Positions 1 through 11,571 of a stretch of DNA of 11,571 bases are shown piece by piece. The notes under the pieces were generated by a model that had not been told where the DNA came from, ran no database searches, and worked only from the letters and a program-made list of their open reading frames with translations. The stretch's first letter is position 1. Each line of letters starts with the position of its first letter. A program made the translations under genes and the position numbers. This DNA is from Thiomonas sp. (GTDB taxonomy: Bacteria > Pseudomonadota > Gammaproteobacteria > Burkholderiales > Burkholderiaceae): the NCBI GenBank assembly GCA_027443745.1, contig DAIAZB010000235.1:1-11571 (forward strand), read 5' to 3'.

Positions 1-1
1 C

Positions 2-2034
2 GTTGCCCCACTCGAGCGGCTGGGCGAAACCGCCCTGTTCAGCGCGCGCATGGGGCGGCGGCGCAAGCCCTTCGACTACCGGTTGCGTGTGACCTGGCCG
101 CCCTTGCAGGCGGGCGATCCGCCCTGGATCACGGACCTGGAGGACCCCTATCGTTTTCCTCCCGTGCTCGGCGACATGGACGTGTGGCTGCTGGCCGAAG
201 GCACGCATCTGCGCCCCTACGAATGCCTTGGCGCGCACCCGGGTGCGATGCTGGGCGTCACGGGTGCGCGCTTCGCCGTCTGGGCGCCAAACGCGAAGCG
301 CGTGTCGGCGGTGGGCGCATTCAACCAGTGGGATGGCCGTCGCCACCCCATGCGGCTACGGCGTGAATGCGGCGTGTGGGAACTGTTTCTGCCCGGTGTC
401 GTCGCGGGCGATCTGTACAAATTCGAAATCCTGACGCAGGCGGAAGAACGGCTGCTCAAGGCCGACCCCTTCGCCTTTCGCAGCGAGCTGCGCCCCAACA
501 CCGCCAGCATCGTGCAGGGGCTGCCGCCGATGCACGCGCTGCGCCCCGAGATGGCGCAAGCCAACGCATTCGGGCGGGCCATCAGCATTTACGAAGTGCA
601 TCTCGGCTCCTGGCGCAAACGCGAAGGCTGGCAGTGGCTGAGCTACCGCGAACTGGCCGACACCCTGGTGCCCTACGCCCGCGACATGGGCTTCACCCAC
701 CTCGAGCTGCTGCCGGTGAGCGAGTATCCGTTCGACGGTTCCTGGGGCTATCAGCCCATCAGCCTGTTCGCACCCACGTCGCGTCATGGCACGCCGGAAG
801 ACTTCCAGGTCTTCGTCGATGCCGCGCATGCTGCGGGCCTCGGCGTGATTCTCGACTGGGTGCCCGCGCACTTCCCGTCCGACGCTCACGGCCTGGCCAA
901 TTTCGACGGGACCCATCTGTACGAATACGCCGACCCGCGCGAAGGCTTCCACCGAGACTGGAACACGCTCATCTACAACTTCGGCCGCACCGAGGTGCGT
1001 AACTTCTTGGTGGCCAACGCGCTCTACTGGCTGGAGCGTTTCAACGTCGACGGCCTGCGGGTGGACGCCGTGGCTTCCATGCTCTACCGCGACTACAGCC
1101 GCCCGCCCGGCGAATGGGTGCCCAACCGCTTCGGCGGACGGGAGAACCTGGAGGCCATCGCGTTTCTGCGGCGCATGAACCACACCGTGGGCGTGCAGCG
1201 CCCCGGGGCCATCACCATCGCCGAAGAGTCCACCGCCTTCCCCGGCGTCAGCCGGCCGCCGAGCGACGACTTGCAAGGCGGCGGCCTGGGCTTTCACTAC
1301 AAGTGGAATATGGGCTGGATGCACGACAGCCTGAGCTACGTGCAGCGCGACCCCATCCACCGACGGCATCATCACGACGAACTCACCTTCAGCATGGTCT
1401 ATGCGTTCGACGAGAACTTCGTGCTGCCGCTGTCGCACGACGAGGTGGTGCATGGAAAAGGTTCGCTGCTCGCCAAAATGCCGGGCGACCCCTGGCAGCG
1501 GTTCGCCAACCTGCGCGCCTATCTCGGCTATATGTTCAGCCACCCCGGCAAGAAGCTGCTGTTCATGGGCAACGAGTTTGCCCAGGCGTGGGAATGGCAG
1601 GCCGACGCCAGCCTGGACTGGGACGCGCTGCAGCGCGCTCCGAACCAGGGCGTCCAGCGTCTGGTTCGCGACCTGAACCTGACCTACCGCGCGCACCCCC
1701 CGCTGCACCAGCTCGACCACCTGAGCGGCGGCTTCGAGTGGATCACCCACGACGACGCGACGCAGTCGGTGCTGGCATTTGTGCGTGGCGCGCAAGATGG
1801 CAGCAAGTTCGTCGTCCTGTGCAACTTCACCCCCGAGCCGCGCCGCGCCTACCGCATCGGTGTGCCGCAGCCCGGGCGCTGGGAGGTTCTGCTCAACACC
1901 GACGACCCGGTGTATGGCGGCTCCGGCATCGAGCTTGCGCTCAGCAGCGCCGAGCCGGTGTTTGCGCATCAACGACCCTTTTCCCTGCACTTGACCCTGC
2001 CCCCGCTGGCCTGCCTCATCCTCCGGCCCTCCGC

Positions 2035-2038
<4 letters not shown>
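2..2038 (+). CDS. glgB: 1,4-alpha-glucan branching enzyme GlgB (5' partial)
   Basis: Cuts an alpha-1,4-glucan and rejoins the piece through an alpha-1,6 bond, creating glycogen branches in the cytoplasm (GH13). The reading frame is open to the left edge, and the residues before the first ATG at 50 ([16 protein letters not shown]) already align with the E. coli N-terminal domain, so that ATG is internal. About 50 residues are missing; 678 are visible against 728 in E. coli. Visible order: remnant of domain N1, a CBM48 carbohydrate-binding domain around residues 75-175, the (beta/alpha)8 barrel from about 194 ([10 protein letters not shown]), and a C-terminal beta domain from about 573. The catalytic set is present: nucleophile Asp in GLRVDAV (codon 1064-1066), acid/base Glu in AEEST (codon 1223-1225), and Asp in [10 protein letters not shown] (codon 1439-1441). 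The spacing matches E. coli D405, E458 and D526 apart from about four extra residues before the last. Its stop overlaps the glgX start. Confidence 0.97.
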
Positions 2039-5822
<3,784 letters not shown>

Positions 5823-5882
5823 ACCGCAGTTGCAGCCGTGCTTTGAAACCTCGCATCTCGAACCACAACCAAGGAGACAACG
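5823..5882 (+). promoter_or_regulatory. pgm-glgC intergenic leader with ribosome-binding site
   Basis: Sixty bases separate the pgm stop from the glgC ATG. AAGGAG at 5871-5876 lies 6 nt before the ATG at 5883 and is the best ribosome-binding site in the window. The rest is rather A/C-rich near the start. TTGCAG at 5830-5835 could be read as a -35 element, but no convincing -10 follows at the right distance, so I do not call a promoter. No terminator hairpin is seen, and transcription probably continues from pgm. Confidence 0.6.
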
Positions 5883-7187
5883 ATGAGCCAGGACAAAAAT
5901 GCCAGCCCGACGACGATCCCGGATCGCCAGATGCAGCCGCATATGCTGGTGCGGCGCTCGATTGCGCTCGTGCTTGCGGGTGGGCGAGGTTCGCGGCTGA
6001 AACAGTTGACCGACAAGCGCGCCAAGCCGGCCGTGTATTTCGGCGGCAAGTTCCGCATCATCGATTTCGCGTTGTCGAATTGCGTCAATTCCGGCATCCG
6101 CCGCATCGGCGTGATCACCCAGTACAAATCCCATTCGCTGCTGCGGCATTTGCAGCGCGGCTGGAGCTTCCTGCGCGCCGAGCTCAACGAGATGGTCGAT
6201 CTTCTGCCCGCGCAGCAGCGCATCAACGAGGAACATTGGTATCGCGGCACGGCCGATGCGATCTACCAGAATCTGGACATCATCCAGTCGTCCAAACCCG
6301 AGTACATCGTCGTGCTGGCGGGCGATCACGTCTACAAGATGGACTATTCCCTGATGCTCAAGGACCATGTCGAAACCGGCGCGGATTGCACCGTGGGCTG
6401 CATCGAGGTACCCCGCGCCACGGCGTCGGCGTTTGGCGTGATGGCCATCGACGCGGAGCGGCGGATCATCGACTTCGTCGAAAAACCCGAGAACCCGCCG
6501 ACCATGCCCGGGCGCGACGGCATCTCGCTGGCCAGCATGGGCATCTACGTGTTCAACGCCAGCGTGCTCTACAGGCTGCTGGAGGAGGACATCAACGACA
6601 CCGCGTCCAGTCACGATTTCGGCAAGGACGTGATTCCGCGCATCGTGCGCGACGGCCATACCCTGGCGCACCCCTTCTCCATGTCCTGCGTGTCGGCGGC
6701 CCAGGGCGCCGAGCCCTATTGGCGCGATGTCGGCACCATCGATTCCTTCTGGGAGGCGAACCTCGACCTGGCCTCGGTCACCCCCGAGCTCAATCTGTAC
6801 GACACCGAATGGCCGATCTGGACCAACCAGATGCAGCTGCCCCCCGCCAAGTTCGTGCAGGACGCCGAAGGCCGGCATGGCCAGGCCATCAACATCATGG
6901 TGTCAGGCGGCTGCATCGTCTCGGGCTCGATGGTGAGCAATTCGGTGCTCTTTTCCAATGTTCGCGTGGACTCGTTTTGCCAAATCGATCAGGCGGTGTT
7001 GCTACCCGATACCGTGGTGGGCCGGGGTTGCCGCATCAGCAAGGTGGTGGTTGACCGCGGCTGCGTCCTGCCGGACGACCTGGTGATCGGCGAGAACCCG
7101 GAACTCGACGCCGCGCGTTTCGAGCGCACCAGCAACGGCGTGGTCCTGGTGACGCGCGAGATGCTGGATCGGCTCAACAAGGCATGA
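5883..7187 (+). CDS. glgC: glucose-1-phosphate adenylyltransferase GlgC
   Basis: Makes ADP-glucose and pyrophosphate from ATP and glucose-1-phosphate, the committed and normally rate-controlling step of bacterial glycogen synthesis; the family is usually a homotetramer. It has 434 residues against 431 in E. coli. The nucleotidyltransferase domain (about 26-290) carries [33 protein letters not shown] with Tyr120, LAGDH with catalytic Asp148, and FVEKP with glucose-1-phosphate-binding Lys201. These match E. coli Y114, D142 and K195 with a constant offset of six. Lys45 matches the E. coli activator-site K39, which suggests fructose-1,6-bisphosphate-type activation (inference). The C-terminal third ([11 protein letters not shown] onward) has the hexapeptide-like pattern of the left-handed beta-helix. 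The start is fixed by AAGGAG 6 nt upstream. The stop touches the first possible glgA start. Confidence 0.97.
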   Translation: MSQDKNASPTTIPDRQMQPHMLVRRSIALVLAGGRGSRLKQLTDKRAKPAVYFGGKFRIIDFALSNCVNSGIRRIGVITQYKSHSLLRHLQRGWSFLRAELNEMVDLLPAQQRINEEHWYRGTADAIYQNLDIIQSSKPEYIVVLAGDHVYKMDYSLMLKDHVETGADCTVGCIEVPRATASAFGVMAIDAERRIIDFVEKPENPPTMPGRDGISLASMGIYVFNASVLYRLLEEDINDTASSHDFGKDVIPRIVRDGHTLAHPFSMSCVSAAQGAEPYWRDVGTIDSFWEANLDLASVTPELNLYDTEWPIWTNQMQLPPAKFVQDAEGRHGQAINIMVSGGCIVSGSMVSNSVLFSNVRVDSFCQIDQAVLLPDTVVGRGCRISKVVVDRGCVLPDDLVIGENPELDAARFERTSNGVVLVTREMLDRLNKA

Positions 7188-7189
7188 GG
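7186..7189 (+). promoter_or_regulatory. ribosome-binding site favouring the second glgA ATG
   Basis: GAGG lies 6 nt before the ATG at 7196. The earlier ATG at 7184, which overlaps the glgC stop, has only AAGG one base away, too close to work well. The site itself overlaps the glgC stop codon. Confidence 0.45.
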
Positions 7190-7195
7190 CAGGCC

Positions 7196-8677
7196 ATGCC
7201 GACCATGCGCATCCTGCAACTCAGCGCCGAAATCTTCCCCCTTCTCAAGACCGGCGGGCTGGCCGACATCGCCGGTGCCCTGCCTGCGGCGCTCGGCGCC
7301 GCAGGGTGCGATGTCCGGGTGCTGCTGCCCGGCTTCCCCGCGATCATCGCCGGTCTGCACGACGCCGTGCCCATCGGTCAGTTCACCATGCCCTGGGGCC
7401 ACCCGGTGCAGGTGCTCGCGGGCAAGCTGCCAGCCGTGCCCGACGCAGCAAGGCAACCGATCCATGCCTATGTGCTGCACGCACCCGACCTGTTCGAGCG
7501 GCCCGGCAACCCCTACGAAGATGCGCAACGCCGCCCATACGCCGACAACCACCGGCGCTTTGCAGCGCTGGGCTGGGCGGCGGCGCATCTCGCCCACGGC
7601 CTGGATGCGACGTGGGCGCCGCAGTTGGTGCATGGACACGACTGGCATGCCGCATTGGCCATGGCCTGCCTCAGGCACTGGCCGGATGGCCGCGTCAAGC
7701 GCGTGCCATGCGTCTACACCGTGCACAACCTGGCCTACCAGGGCCTGTTCGATGCGCGACTTTTCGGCGATCTGGGTTTGCCGGCTGCCGCCTATCAGGT
7801 CGACGGCCTGGAGTTTCATGGTCAGATCTCCTTCATGAAGGCCGGCTTGTTCTACGCGGACAAAATCACCACGGTCAGCCCCACCTACGCCCGCGAAATC
7901 CAGACACCCGAGCAAGGCTTCGGCCTCGATGGCCTGCTACGCGCCCGCCGCGGCGATCTCAGCGGCATTCTCAACGCGGTGGATGCCGCGGTGTGGAATC
8001 CCGCCCTGGACGCCCACATCACCAAGCACTTCGATGCCGACCATCTGGCCGGCAAAGCCGGCTGCAAGGCCGCGTTACAGCAGGAATGCGGGCTGAAGAT
8101 CGACAAGGGTGCACCCTTGTTCACCGTGGTCAGCCGACTCACCGAGCAAAAAGGACTGAACCTGGTGCTGGCTGGGATCGATGAAATTCTCCGCGGCGGC
8201 GGTCAGTTGCTGGTTCTGGGCAGCGGCGAGCACGCACTGGAACAAGCCTTCACCGAGGCTGCACATCGGCACGAGGGACAGGTCGCGGTACGCCTCGGCT
8301 ACGACGAGTTGTTTGCCCACCGCATATTTTCCGGAAGCGACGTGACCCTGGTGCCCTCGCGCTTCGAGCCCTGCGGCCTCACGCAGATCTACGGCCTGTT
8401 GTATGGCAGTCTGCCGCTGGTGCGGGCCGTGGGCGGCCTGGCCGACACCGTGGTCGACGCCGATCTGGCGACATTGGCCGATCACACCGCCACTGGCATA
8501 GTCTTTGCTTCCTTCACCGAAGCCGACTACCGGCATGCCGTGCGCCGCGCACTGGCCTTGTACCGGCAGCCCCGCGCCTGGGCGCGGGTGCGGCAAACCG
8601 GCATGCGCCAGAATTTCAGTTGGACCCAGGCCGCCACACACTACACCACCATCTACCAGGCCTTGATGGATCCGTGA
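7196..8677 (+). CDS. glgA: glycogen synthase GlgA (ADP-glucose type)
   Basis: Transfers glucose from ADP-glucose to the non-reducing end of alpha-1,4-glucan chains; a cytoplasmic GT-B fold enzyme of family GT5. From this start it has 493 residues against 477 in E. coli. The N-terminal Rossmann domain opens with RILQLSAEIFPLLKTGGLAD, holding the ADP-glucose-binding Lys18 in KTGG. HGHDWHA (His151 in DWH) and VYTVHNLAYQG follow, and TVSPTYA leads to the interdomain region. The C-terminal domain has VVSRLTEQKG and SRFEPCGLTQ with catalytic Glu391. Three starts are possible: 7184 (ATGA overlap with the glgC stop), 7196 (best ribosome-binding site) and 7205 (where E. coli GlgA begins). I chose 7196 on spacing. 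The extra residues are not conserved, so function does not depend on the choice. Confidence 0.95.
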   Translation: MPTMRILQLSAEIFPLLKTGGLADIAGALPAALGAAGCDVRVLLPGFPAIIAGLHDAVPIGQFTMPWGHPVQVLAGKLPAVPDAARQPIHAYVLHAPDLFERPGNPYEDAQRRPYADNHRRFAALGWAAAHLAHGLDATWAPQLVHGHDWHAALAMACLRHWPDGRVKRVPCVYTVHNLAYQGLFDARLFGDLGLPAAAYQVDGLEFHGQISFMKAGLFYADKITTVSPTYAREIQTPEQGFGLDGLLRARRGDLSGILNAVDAAVWNPALDAHITKHFDADHLAGKAGCKAALQQECGLKIDKGAPLFTVVSRLTEQKGLNLVLAGIDEILRGGGQLLVLGSGEHALEQAFTEAAHRHEGQVAVRLGYDELFAHRIFSGSDVTLVPSRFEPCGLTQIYGLLYGSLPLVRAVGGLADTVVDADLATLADHTATGIVFASFTEADYRHAVRRALALYRQPRAWARVRQTGMRQNFSWTQAATHYTTIYQALMDP

Positions 8678-8693
8678 GACGCCGACCGCCCAC

Positions 8694-8703
8694 TTTTTAT
8701 TTT
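8694..8703 (+). promoter_or_regulatory. U-rich leader segment before glgP
   Basis: The bases TTTTTATTTT stand out in this GC-rich window and end 16 nt before the glgP ATG. The 42-nt glgA-glgP gap has no purine-rich Shine-Dalgarno. Pyrimidine-rich leaders can be bound by ribosomal protein S1, so this may be the loading site for glgP (inference). I see no stable hairpin just upstream that would make it an intrinsic terminator. Confidence 0.3.
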
Positions 8704-8719
8704 CCCCGTACTGCTGCTT

Positions 8720-11203
8720 ATGACCACCGATCTCACACTGCCTTTTCCCACAGCGGCAACCGTGCCCTTCGAGCACGACACGACGCCGCACGATGTGGCA
8801 TCGCTCAAGCGGGCCATCGCCAACAAGCTCATGTTCAACGTCGGCAAAGACCCGCAGGCGGCGCAGCCGGTGGACTGGCTGCATGCGGCCTCCTACGCGG
8901 TGCGCGACCTGCTGGTCGAGCGCTGGATGACCACCACCCATGCCAAAATCGACCAGGACGCCAAGCAGGTGTACTACCTGTCGATGGAGTTTCTCATCGG
9001 CCGCACGTTCAGCAACGCCCTGATCGCGCTGGAGATGACCGCCGTGCTGCGCCAGGCACTGGCCGAACTGGGTGTGGACATGGATGTCATCGCCGACCTG
9101 GAGCCCGACGCCGCCTTGGGCAACGGCGGCCTCGGGCGCCTCGCCGCATGCTTTCTGGACTCCATGGCCACCTTGGGCATTCCTGGTTATGGCTACGGCA
9201 TACGCTACGACTACGGCATGTTCCGCCAGACCATCGTGCAGGGTCATCAGGTCGAGGTTCCCGACTATTGGCTCACCGCCGGTAATCCCTGGGAGTTTGC
9301 GCGCCCCGAAGTCACCTACCGCGTGCAATACGGCGGCCATGTCGTCAAACTGGGCGACCAGTGCGCCTGGCTCGATACCCACGATGTCGAAGCCATGGCT
9401 TACGACACCATCATCCCGGGCTACGGCACCCAAGCCACGAACACGCTGCGGCTGTGGTCGGCGAAGGCAACCGAGGAAATCAATCTGTCCGCCTTCAATC
9501 GCGGCGACTATCTCGCCGCGGTGGAGAAGAAGAACCAGTCGGAAAACGTGTCGCGCGTGCTGTACCCGGACGACTCGACCGACGCCGGGCGCGAGCTGCG
9601 CTTGCACCAGGAATATTTTTTCGTCAGCGCCAGCGTGCAGGATCTGATGCGCCGCTATCTGCACAGACACACGACCTTCGACCAGTTCAGCGACAAGGTG
9701 TCCATCCACCTCAACGACACCCACCCGGTGCTGGCCATTCCGGAGTTGATGCGCCTGTTTCTCGACGTGCATCACCTTCCCTGGAACGATGCCTGGCGCA
9801 TCTGCCAGGGCGTGTTCTCCTACACCAACCACACCCTCATGCAGGAAGCGCTGGAAACCTGGCCGATCGACATGCTCGGCCGCGTGCTGCCACGCCATCT
9901 GCAAATCATCCTCGACATCAATGCCCATTTCCTCACCAAGCTCACGCAAAAGCACGGGCACGATGTCAACCTGATGCGCCACGTGTCGCTGGTGAACGAG
10001 TCCGGTGGCCGTTCCATCCGCATGGCCTACCTGGCAGTGCTGGCTAGCCACTCCGTCAACGGCGTCTCGGCTCTGCATTCCGAACTGATGCAACAGTCGA
10101 TCTTTGCCGACTTTGCCAAGCTCTGGCCCAAGCGCTTCAACAACAAAACCAACGGCATCACCCAGCGCCGCTGGCTGGCGCTGGCCAATCCGGCCCTGTC
10201 CTCCGTGCTCGACGACACCATCGGCCCGACCTGGCGGCGCGATCTGTCGCAACTGGGCAAGCTGCGCCCGCTGTTGAACGACGTCGGCTTGATTCACCGA
10301 TTCCAGCAGGCCAAACGCAGCAACAAGCAGCGCCTGGCGGACTGGCTGAAAACCCACGCGGACATGGCGGTTCCGGTGGACGCGTTGTTCGACGTCCAGG
10401 TCAAGCGCATCCACGAATACAAGCGCCAGTTGCTCAACGTGCTGCACGTCGTCACGCGCTACCTGCGCATCCTGGAGCAGCCCGGCAGCGTGACCGTGCC
10501 GCGCGTGGTCTTCTTCGCCGGCAAGGCGGCCTCGGCCTACCGCATGGCCAAGCTCATCATCCAGCTCATCAACGACGTGGCCAAGACCATCAACAATGAC
10601 CCGCGGGTGGGCGAGTTGCTGAAAGTGGTGTTCGTGCCCAACTACAGCGTCAGCCTGGCCGAGGTGATGATCCCGGCAGCCGATCTCTCGGAGCAGATTT
10701 CCACCGCCGGAACCGAAGCCTCGGGCACGGGCAACATGAAGCTGTCGGTCAACGGCGCTCTCACCATCGGCACACTCGACGGGGCCAATGTCGAAATCCT
10801 GCAGAACGTCGGCGCCGACAATCTGTTCATCTTCGGCATGACCGCGACCGAGGTGACCGATCTGCGCATGACCGGGTACCAACCCCAAGCCATCGTCGAC
10901 GCCAACCCCGAGTTGGCGCAAGTGCTCGCGGCCATCCGCGACGGCCGCTTCAGCCCGGAGGAACCGCACCGCTACCAGAACATCTACGACCTGCTGGTGA
11001 ACTGGGGCGACCACTACATGCTGCTGGCCGACTATGCCAGCTACGTCGCCACGCAAGAACGGGTCGACGCGCTCTACCTCTCGCCCATCGACTGGGCCAG
11101 GAAGGCCATGACCAATGTGGCCGGCATGGGCCCTTTCTCGTCCGACCGCACCATCGCCGAATACGCCGAGCAAATCTGGCACGCCAAACCCATTGGCCGC
11201 TGA
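8720..11203 (+). CDS. glgP: glycogen/maltodextrin phosphorylase GlgP
   Basis: Uses phosphate to release glucose-1-phosphate from non-reducing ends of alpha-1,4 chains (family GT35, pyridoxal-phosphate dependent), supplying substrate to Pgm; GlgX then removes the limit branches. It has 827 residues against 815 for E. coli GlgP and aligns along its full length. Landmarks are [10 protein letters not shown] near the N-terminus, [53 protein letters not shown], and EASGTGNMK with the PLP-bearing Lys674 (codon 10739-10741). The C-terminus [15 protein letters not shown] is intact. The ATG is the only plausible start: the next in-frame methionine lies in the conserved KLMF motif. No Shine-Dalgarno is visible before it. 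It is the last gene of the operon, and no clear intrinsic terminator follows. Glycogen versus maltodextrin preference cannot be read from sequence; the operon favours glycogen. Confidence 0.96.
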   Translation: MTTDLTLPFPTAATVPFEHDTTPHDVASLKRAIANKLMFNVGKDPQAAQPVDWLHAASYAVRDLLVERWMTTTHAKIDQDAKQVYYLSMEFLIGRTFSNALIALEMTAVLRQALAELGVDMDVIADLEPDAALGNGGLGRLAACFLDSMATLGIPGYGYGIRYDYGMFRQTIVQGHQVEVPDYWLTAGNPWEFARPEVTYRVQYGGHVVKLGDQCAWLDTHDVEAMAYDTIIPGYGTQATNTLRLWSAKATEEINLSAFNRGDYLAAVEKKNQSENVSRVLYPDDSTDAGRELRLHQEYFFVSASVQDLMRRYLHRHTTFDQFSDKVSIHLNDTHPVLAIPELMRLFLDVHHLPWNDAWRICQGVFSYTNHTLMQEALETWPIDMLGRVLPRHLQIILDINAHFLTKLTQKHGHDVNLMRHVSLVNESGGRSIRMAYLAVLASHSVNGVSALHSELMQQSIFADFAKLWPKRFNNKTNGITQRRWLALANPALSSVLDDTIGPTWRRDLSQLGKLRPLLNDVGLIHRFQQAKRSNKQRLADWLKTHADMAVPVDALFDVQVKRIHEYKRQLLNVLHVVTRYLRILEQPGSVTVPRVVFFAGKAASAYRMAKLIIQLINDVAKTINNDPRVGELLKVVFVPNYSVSLAEVMIPAADLSEQISTAGTEASGTGNMKLSVNGALTIGTLDGANVEILQNVGADNLFIFGMTATEVTDLRMTGYQPQAIVDANPELAQVLAAIRDGRFSPEEPHRYQNIYDLLVNWGDHYMLLADYASYVATQERVDALYLSPIDWARKAMTNVAGMGPFSSDRTIAEYAEQIWHAKPIGR

Positions 11204-11280
11204 AGCCCTGCGCCGGTCGATGCTGCGGACCTGCGCGGACCTTTGCCGGCCATTGCCGCCCATCACGGGCTGGAGTGCCG
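11204..11280. other. intergenic spacer between convergent glgP and tRNA-Arg
   Basis: Seventy-seven bases with no gene. An 8-bp direct repeat GCGGACCT occurs at 11225-11232 and 11235-11242 (10-bp period). A small hairpin GCCC/GGGC (11258-11261 with 11267-11270) and a weak GGTC/GACC pairing (11216-11219 with 11228-11231) are the only inverted repeats I see. Neither is followed by a T-run on either strand, so no intrinsic terminator is supported for glgP or for the tRNA. Confidence 0.5.
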
Positions 11281-11357
11281 TGGCCTGCCCGACTGGATTC
11301 GAACCAGTGACCTACGGCTTAGAAGGCCGTTGCTCTATCCAGCTGAGCTACGGGCAG
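11281..11357 (-). tRNA. tRNA-Arg (anticodon TCT), CCA end encoded
   Basis: On the minus strand the cloverleaf folds fully. The seven-base acceptor CTGCCCG pairs perfectly with CGGGCAG, the D arm contains TAGCTCAGCTGGATAGAGC, the anticodon stem is ACGGC/GCCGT with loop CTTCTAA, and the T arm is ACTGG-TTCGAAT-CCAGT. The loop puts the anticodon TCT at plus-strand 11321-11323, reading arginine AGA codons. Discriminator G is followed by an encoded CCA (plus-strand TGG at 11281-11283). Without CCA the gene is 11284-11357. AGA is used rarely in the neighbouring genes, for example once in pgm at 5391-5393 and once in glgP at 9665-9667. Confidence 0.96.
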
Positions 11358-11391
11358 CAGGGGCGAGGCGCCATTGTTTGCGGCCCGCTGA

Positions 11392-11397
11392 AGTGTA
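11392..11397 (-). promoter_or_regulatory. possible -10 element of the tRNA-Arg promoter
   Basis: On the minus strand TACACT lies 34 nt before the tRNA 5' end, a fair match to TATAAT at a sensible distance for a short leader. No good -35 hexamer is found 16-18 nt further upstream, so this is tentative. Confidence 0.25.
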
Positions 11398-11407
11398 GTG
11401 GGGCGCA

Positions 11408-11429
11408 AGCGGGGACCGGGCTACCCGCT
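11408..11429 (-). terminator. weak hairpin after the HMA gene
   Basis: AGCGGG (minus strand) pairs with CCCGCT across a 10-base loop, 19 nt past the stop of the minus-strand HMA gene. Only two T residues follow, so it is a poor intrinsic terminator; it could slow transcription between that gene and the tRNA or stabilise the 3' end. Confidence 0.2.
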
Positions 11430-11448
11430 GGGCCTGGCAGCGATGCAC

Positions 11449-11571
11449 TCAGGCCTGGATGGCGGCGGTGTAACCGGCGCGCACCACGGCATCAACCAGG
11501 GCTTGGGGGGATGCGCTGCCAGTCACTGTGGCACTGGCTTGCTCGAGATGGACCTCGGCACTTTGCACACC
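11449..11571 (-). CDS. heavy-metal-associated (HMA) domain protein, C-terminal fragment
   Basis: The last 40 codons of a minus-strand gene that runs off the right edge; the stop TGA is at plus-strand 11449-11451. The visible end reads GVQSAEVHLEQASATVTGSA followed by SPQALVDAVVRAGYTAAIQA. This is the second half of a ferredoxin-like HMA fold: strand (GVQSAEVHL), strand (SATVTG), helix (SPQALVDAVVRAGY), final strand (TAAIQA). The fold is shared by CopZ/Atx1-type copper chaperones, MerP and the N-terminal domains of copper ATPases. Because the protein ends straight after the domain, a small free-standing chaperone of roughly 65-70 residues fits better than an ATPase. The metal-binding CxxC motif, expected nearer the N-terminus, lies outside the window, so metal binding cannot be confirmed. 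It is unrelated to glycogen metabolism. Confidence 0.7.
   Translation of the reverse strand, partial: GVQSAEVHLEQASATVTGSASPQALVDAVVRAGYTAAIQA

Noticed and set aside
50..52. ATG as the true start of glgB
   Set aside because: The frame is open to the window edge and the upstream residues align with the E. coli GlgB N-terminal domain, so the gene simply begins outside the window.
1114..2034. Upstream in-frame extension of glgX that would add 307 residues
   Set aside because: It lies entirely within glgB in another frame, is Arg/Ala/Pro-rich without homology, and the recognisable GlgX N-terminus begins just after the ATG at 2035.
5830..5858. Promoter in the pgm-glgC gap (TTGCAG as -35)
   Set aside because: The hexamer at the correct spacing, GCATCT, is a poor -10 match, and no other candidate pair is better.
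8075..11266. A 1063-codon open frame on the minus strand, antisense to all of glgP and the end of glgA
   Set aside because: The plus-strand frame encodes a full-length, highly conserved GlgP and GlgA end. The antisense frame is open because the codons that would make antisense stops (TTA, CTA, TCA) are rarely used in GC-rich genes. Its translation is rich in His, Val, Gly and Arg with no recognisable domain.
11281..11357. tRNA-Arg as the attachment site of an integrated element
   Set aside because: tRNA 3' ends often serve as integration sites, but the side next to glgP has only 77 bases, no integrase and no second copy of the tRNA end.

Overview
The window is a GC-rich (clearly above 60% G+C), almost fully coding stretch of bacterial chromosome. 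Every complete protein closely resembles proteobacterial glycogen enzymes. The strong AAGGAG ribosome-binding sites, the AACCAAGGAGACAA-type leader and the codon use would suit a betaproteobacterium (Burkholderiales, perhaps near Thiomonas). That placement is inference; a high-GC gammaproteobacterium is not excluded.

Layout: positions 2-11203 hold six tightly packed plus-strand genes that form a complete glycogen operon. They are glgB (branching enzyme, 5' end cut by the window edge), glgX (debranching enzyme), a phosphoglucomutase gene of the PGM1/Agrobacterium type, glgC (ADP-glucose pyrophosphorylase), glgA (glycogen synthase) and glgP (glycogen phosphorylase). The first two junctions are ATGA overlaps, pgm-glgC has a 60-nt gap with its own ribosome-binding site, glgC-glgA abut or overlap, and glgA-glgP are 42 nt apart. 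After the operon come a minus-strand tRNA-Arg(TCT) with an encoded CCA end (11281-11357) and, at the right edge, the last 40 codons of a minus-strand gene that looks like a heavy-metal-associated (HMA) domain protein such as a copper chaperone. No gene-free stretch reaches 300 bases; the gaps are 5823-5882, 8678-8719, 11204-11280 and 11358-11448.

How the genes work together: Pgm interconverts glucose-6-phosphate and glucose-1-phosphate, GlgC makes ADP-glucose, GlgA extends alpha-1,4 chains and GlgB adds alpha-1,6 branches. GlgP releases glucose-1-phosphate from chain ends and GlgX removes the short branches left behind, and Pgm returns the product to glycolysis. Because making and breaking enzymes appear to share one transcript, control probably lies in enzyme allostery (GlgC keeps the residues of the E. 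coli fructose-1,6-bisphosphate-activated type) and in translation (two genes lack a visible Shine-Dalgarno sequence).

I found no sign of an undescribed system. The long open frames on the opposite strand are codon-bias shadows. The points worth a second look are modest: the PGM1-type mutase inside the cluster with an altered metal loop, the unusual translation starts of glgX and glgP, a Pro/Ala-rich segment in GlgX, and the cut-off metal-binding protein.
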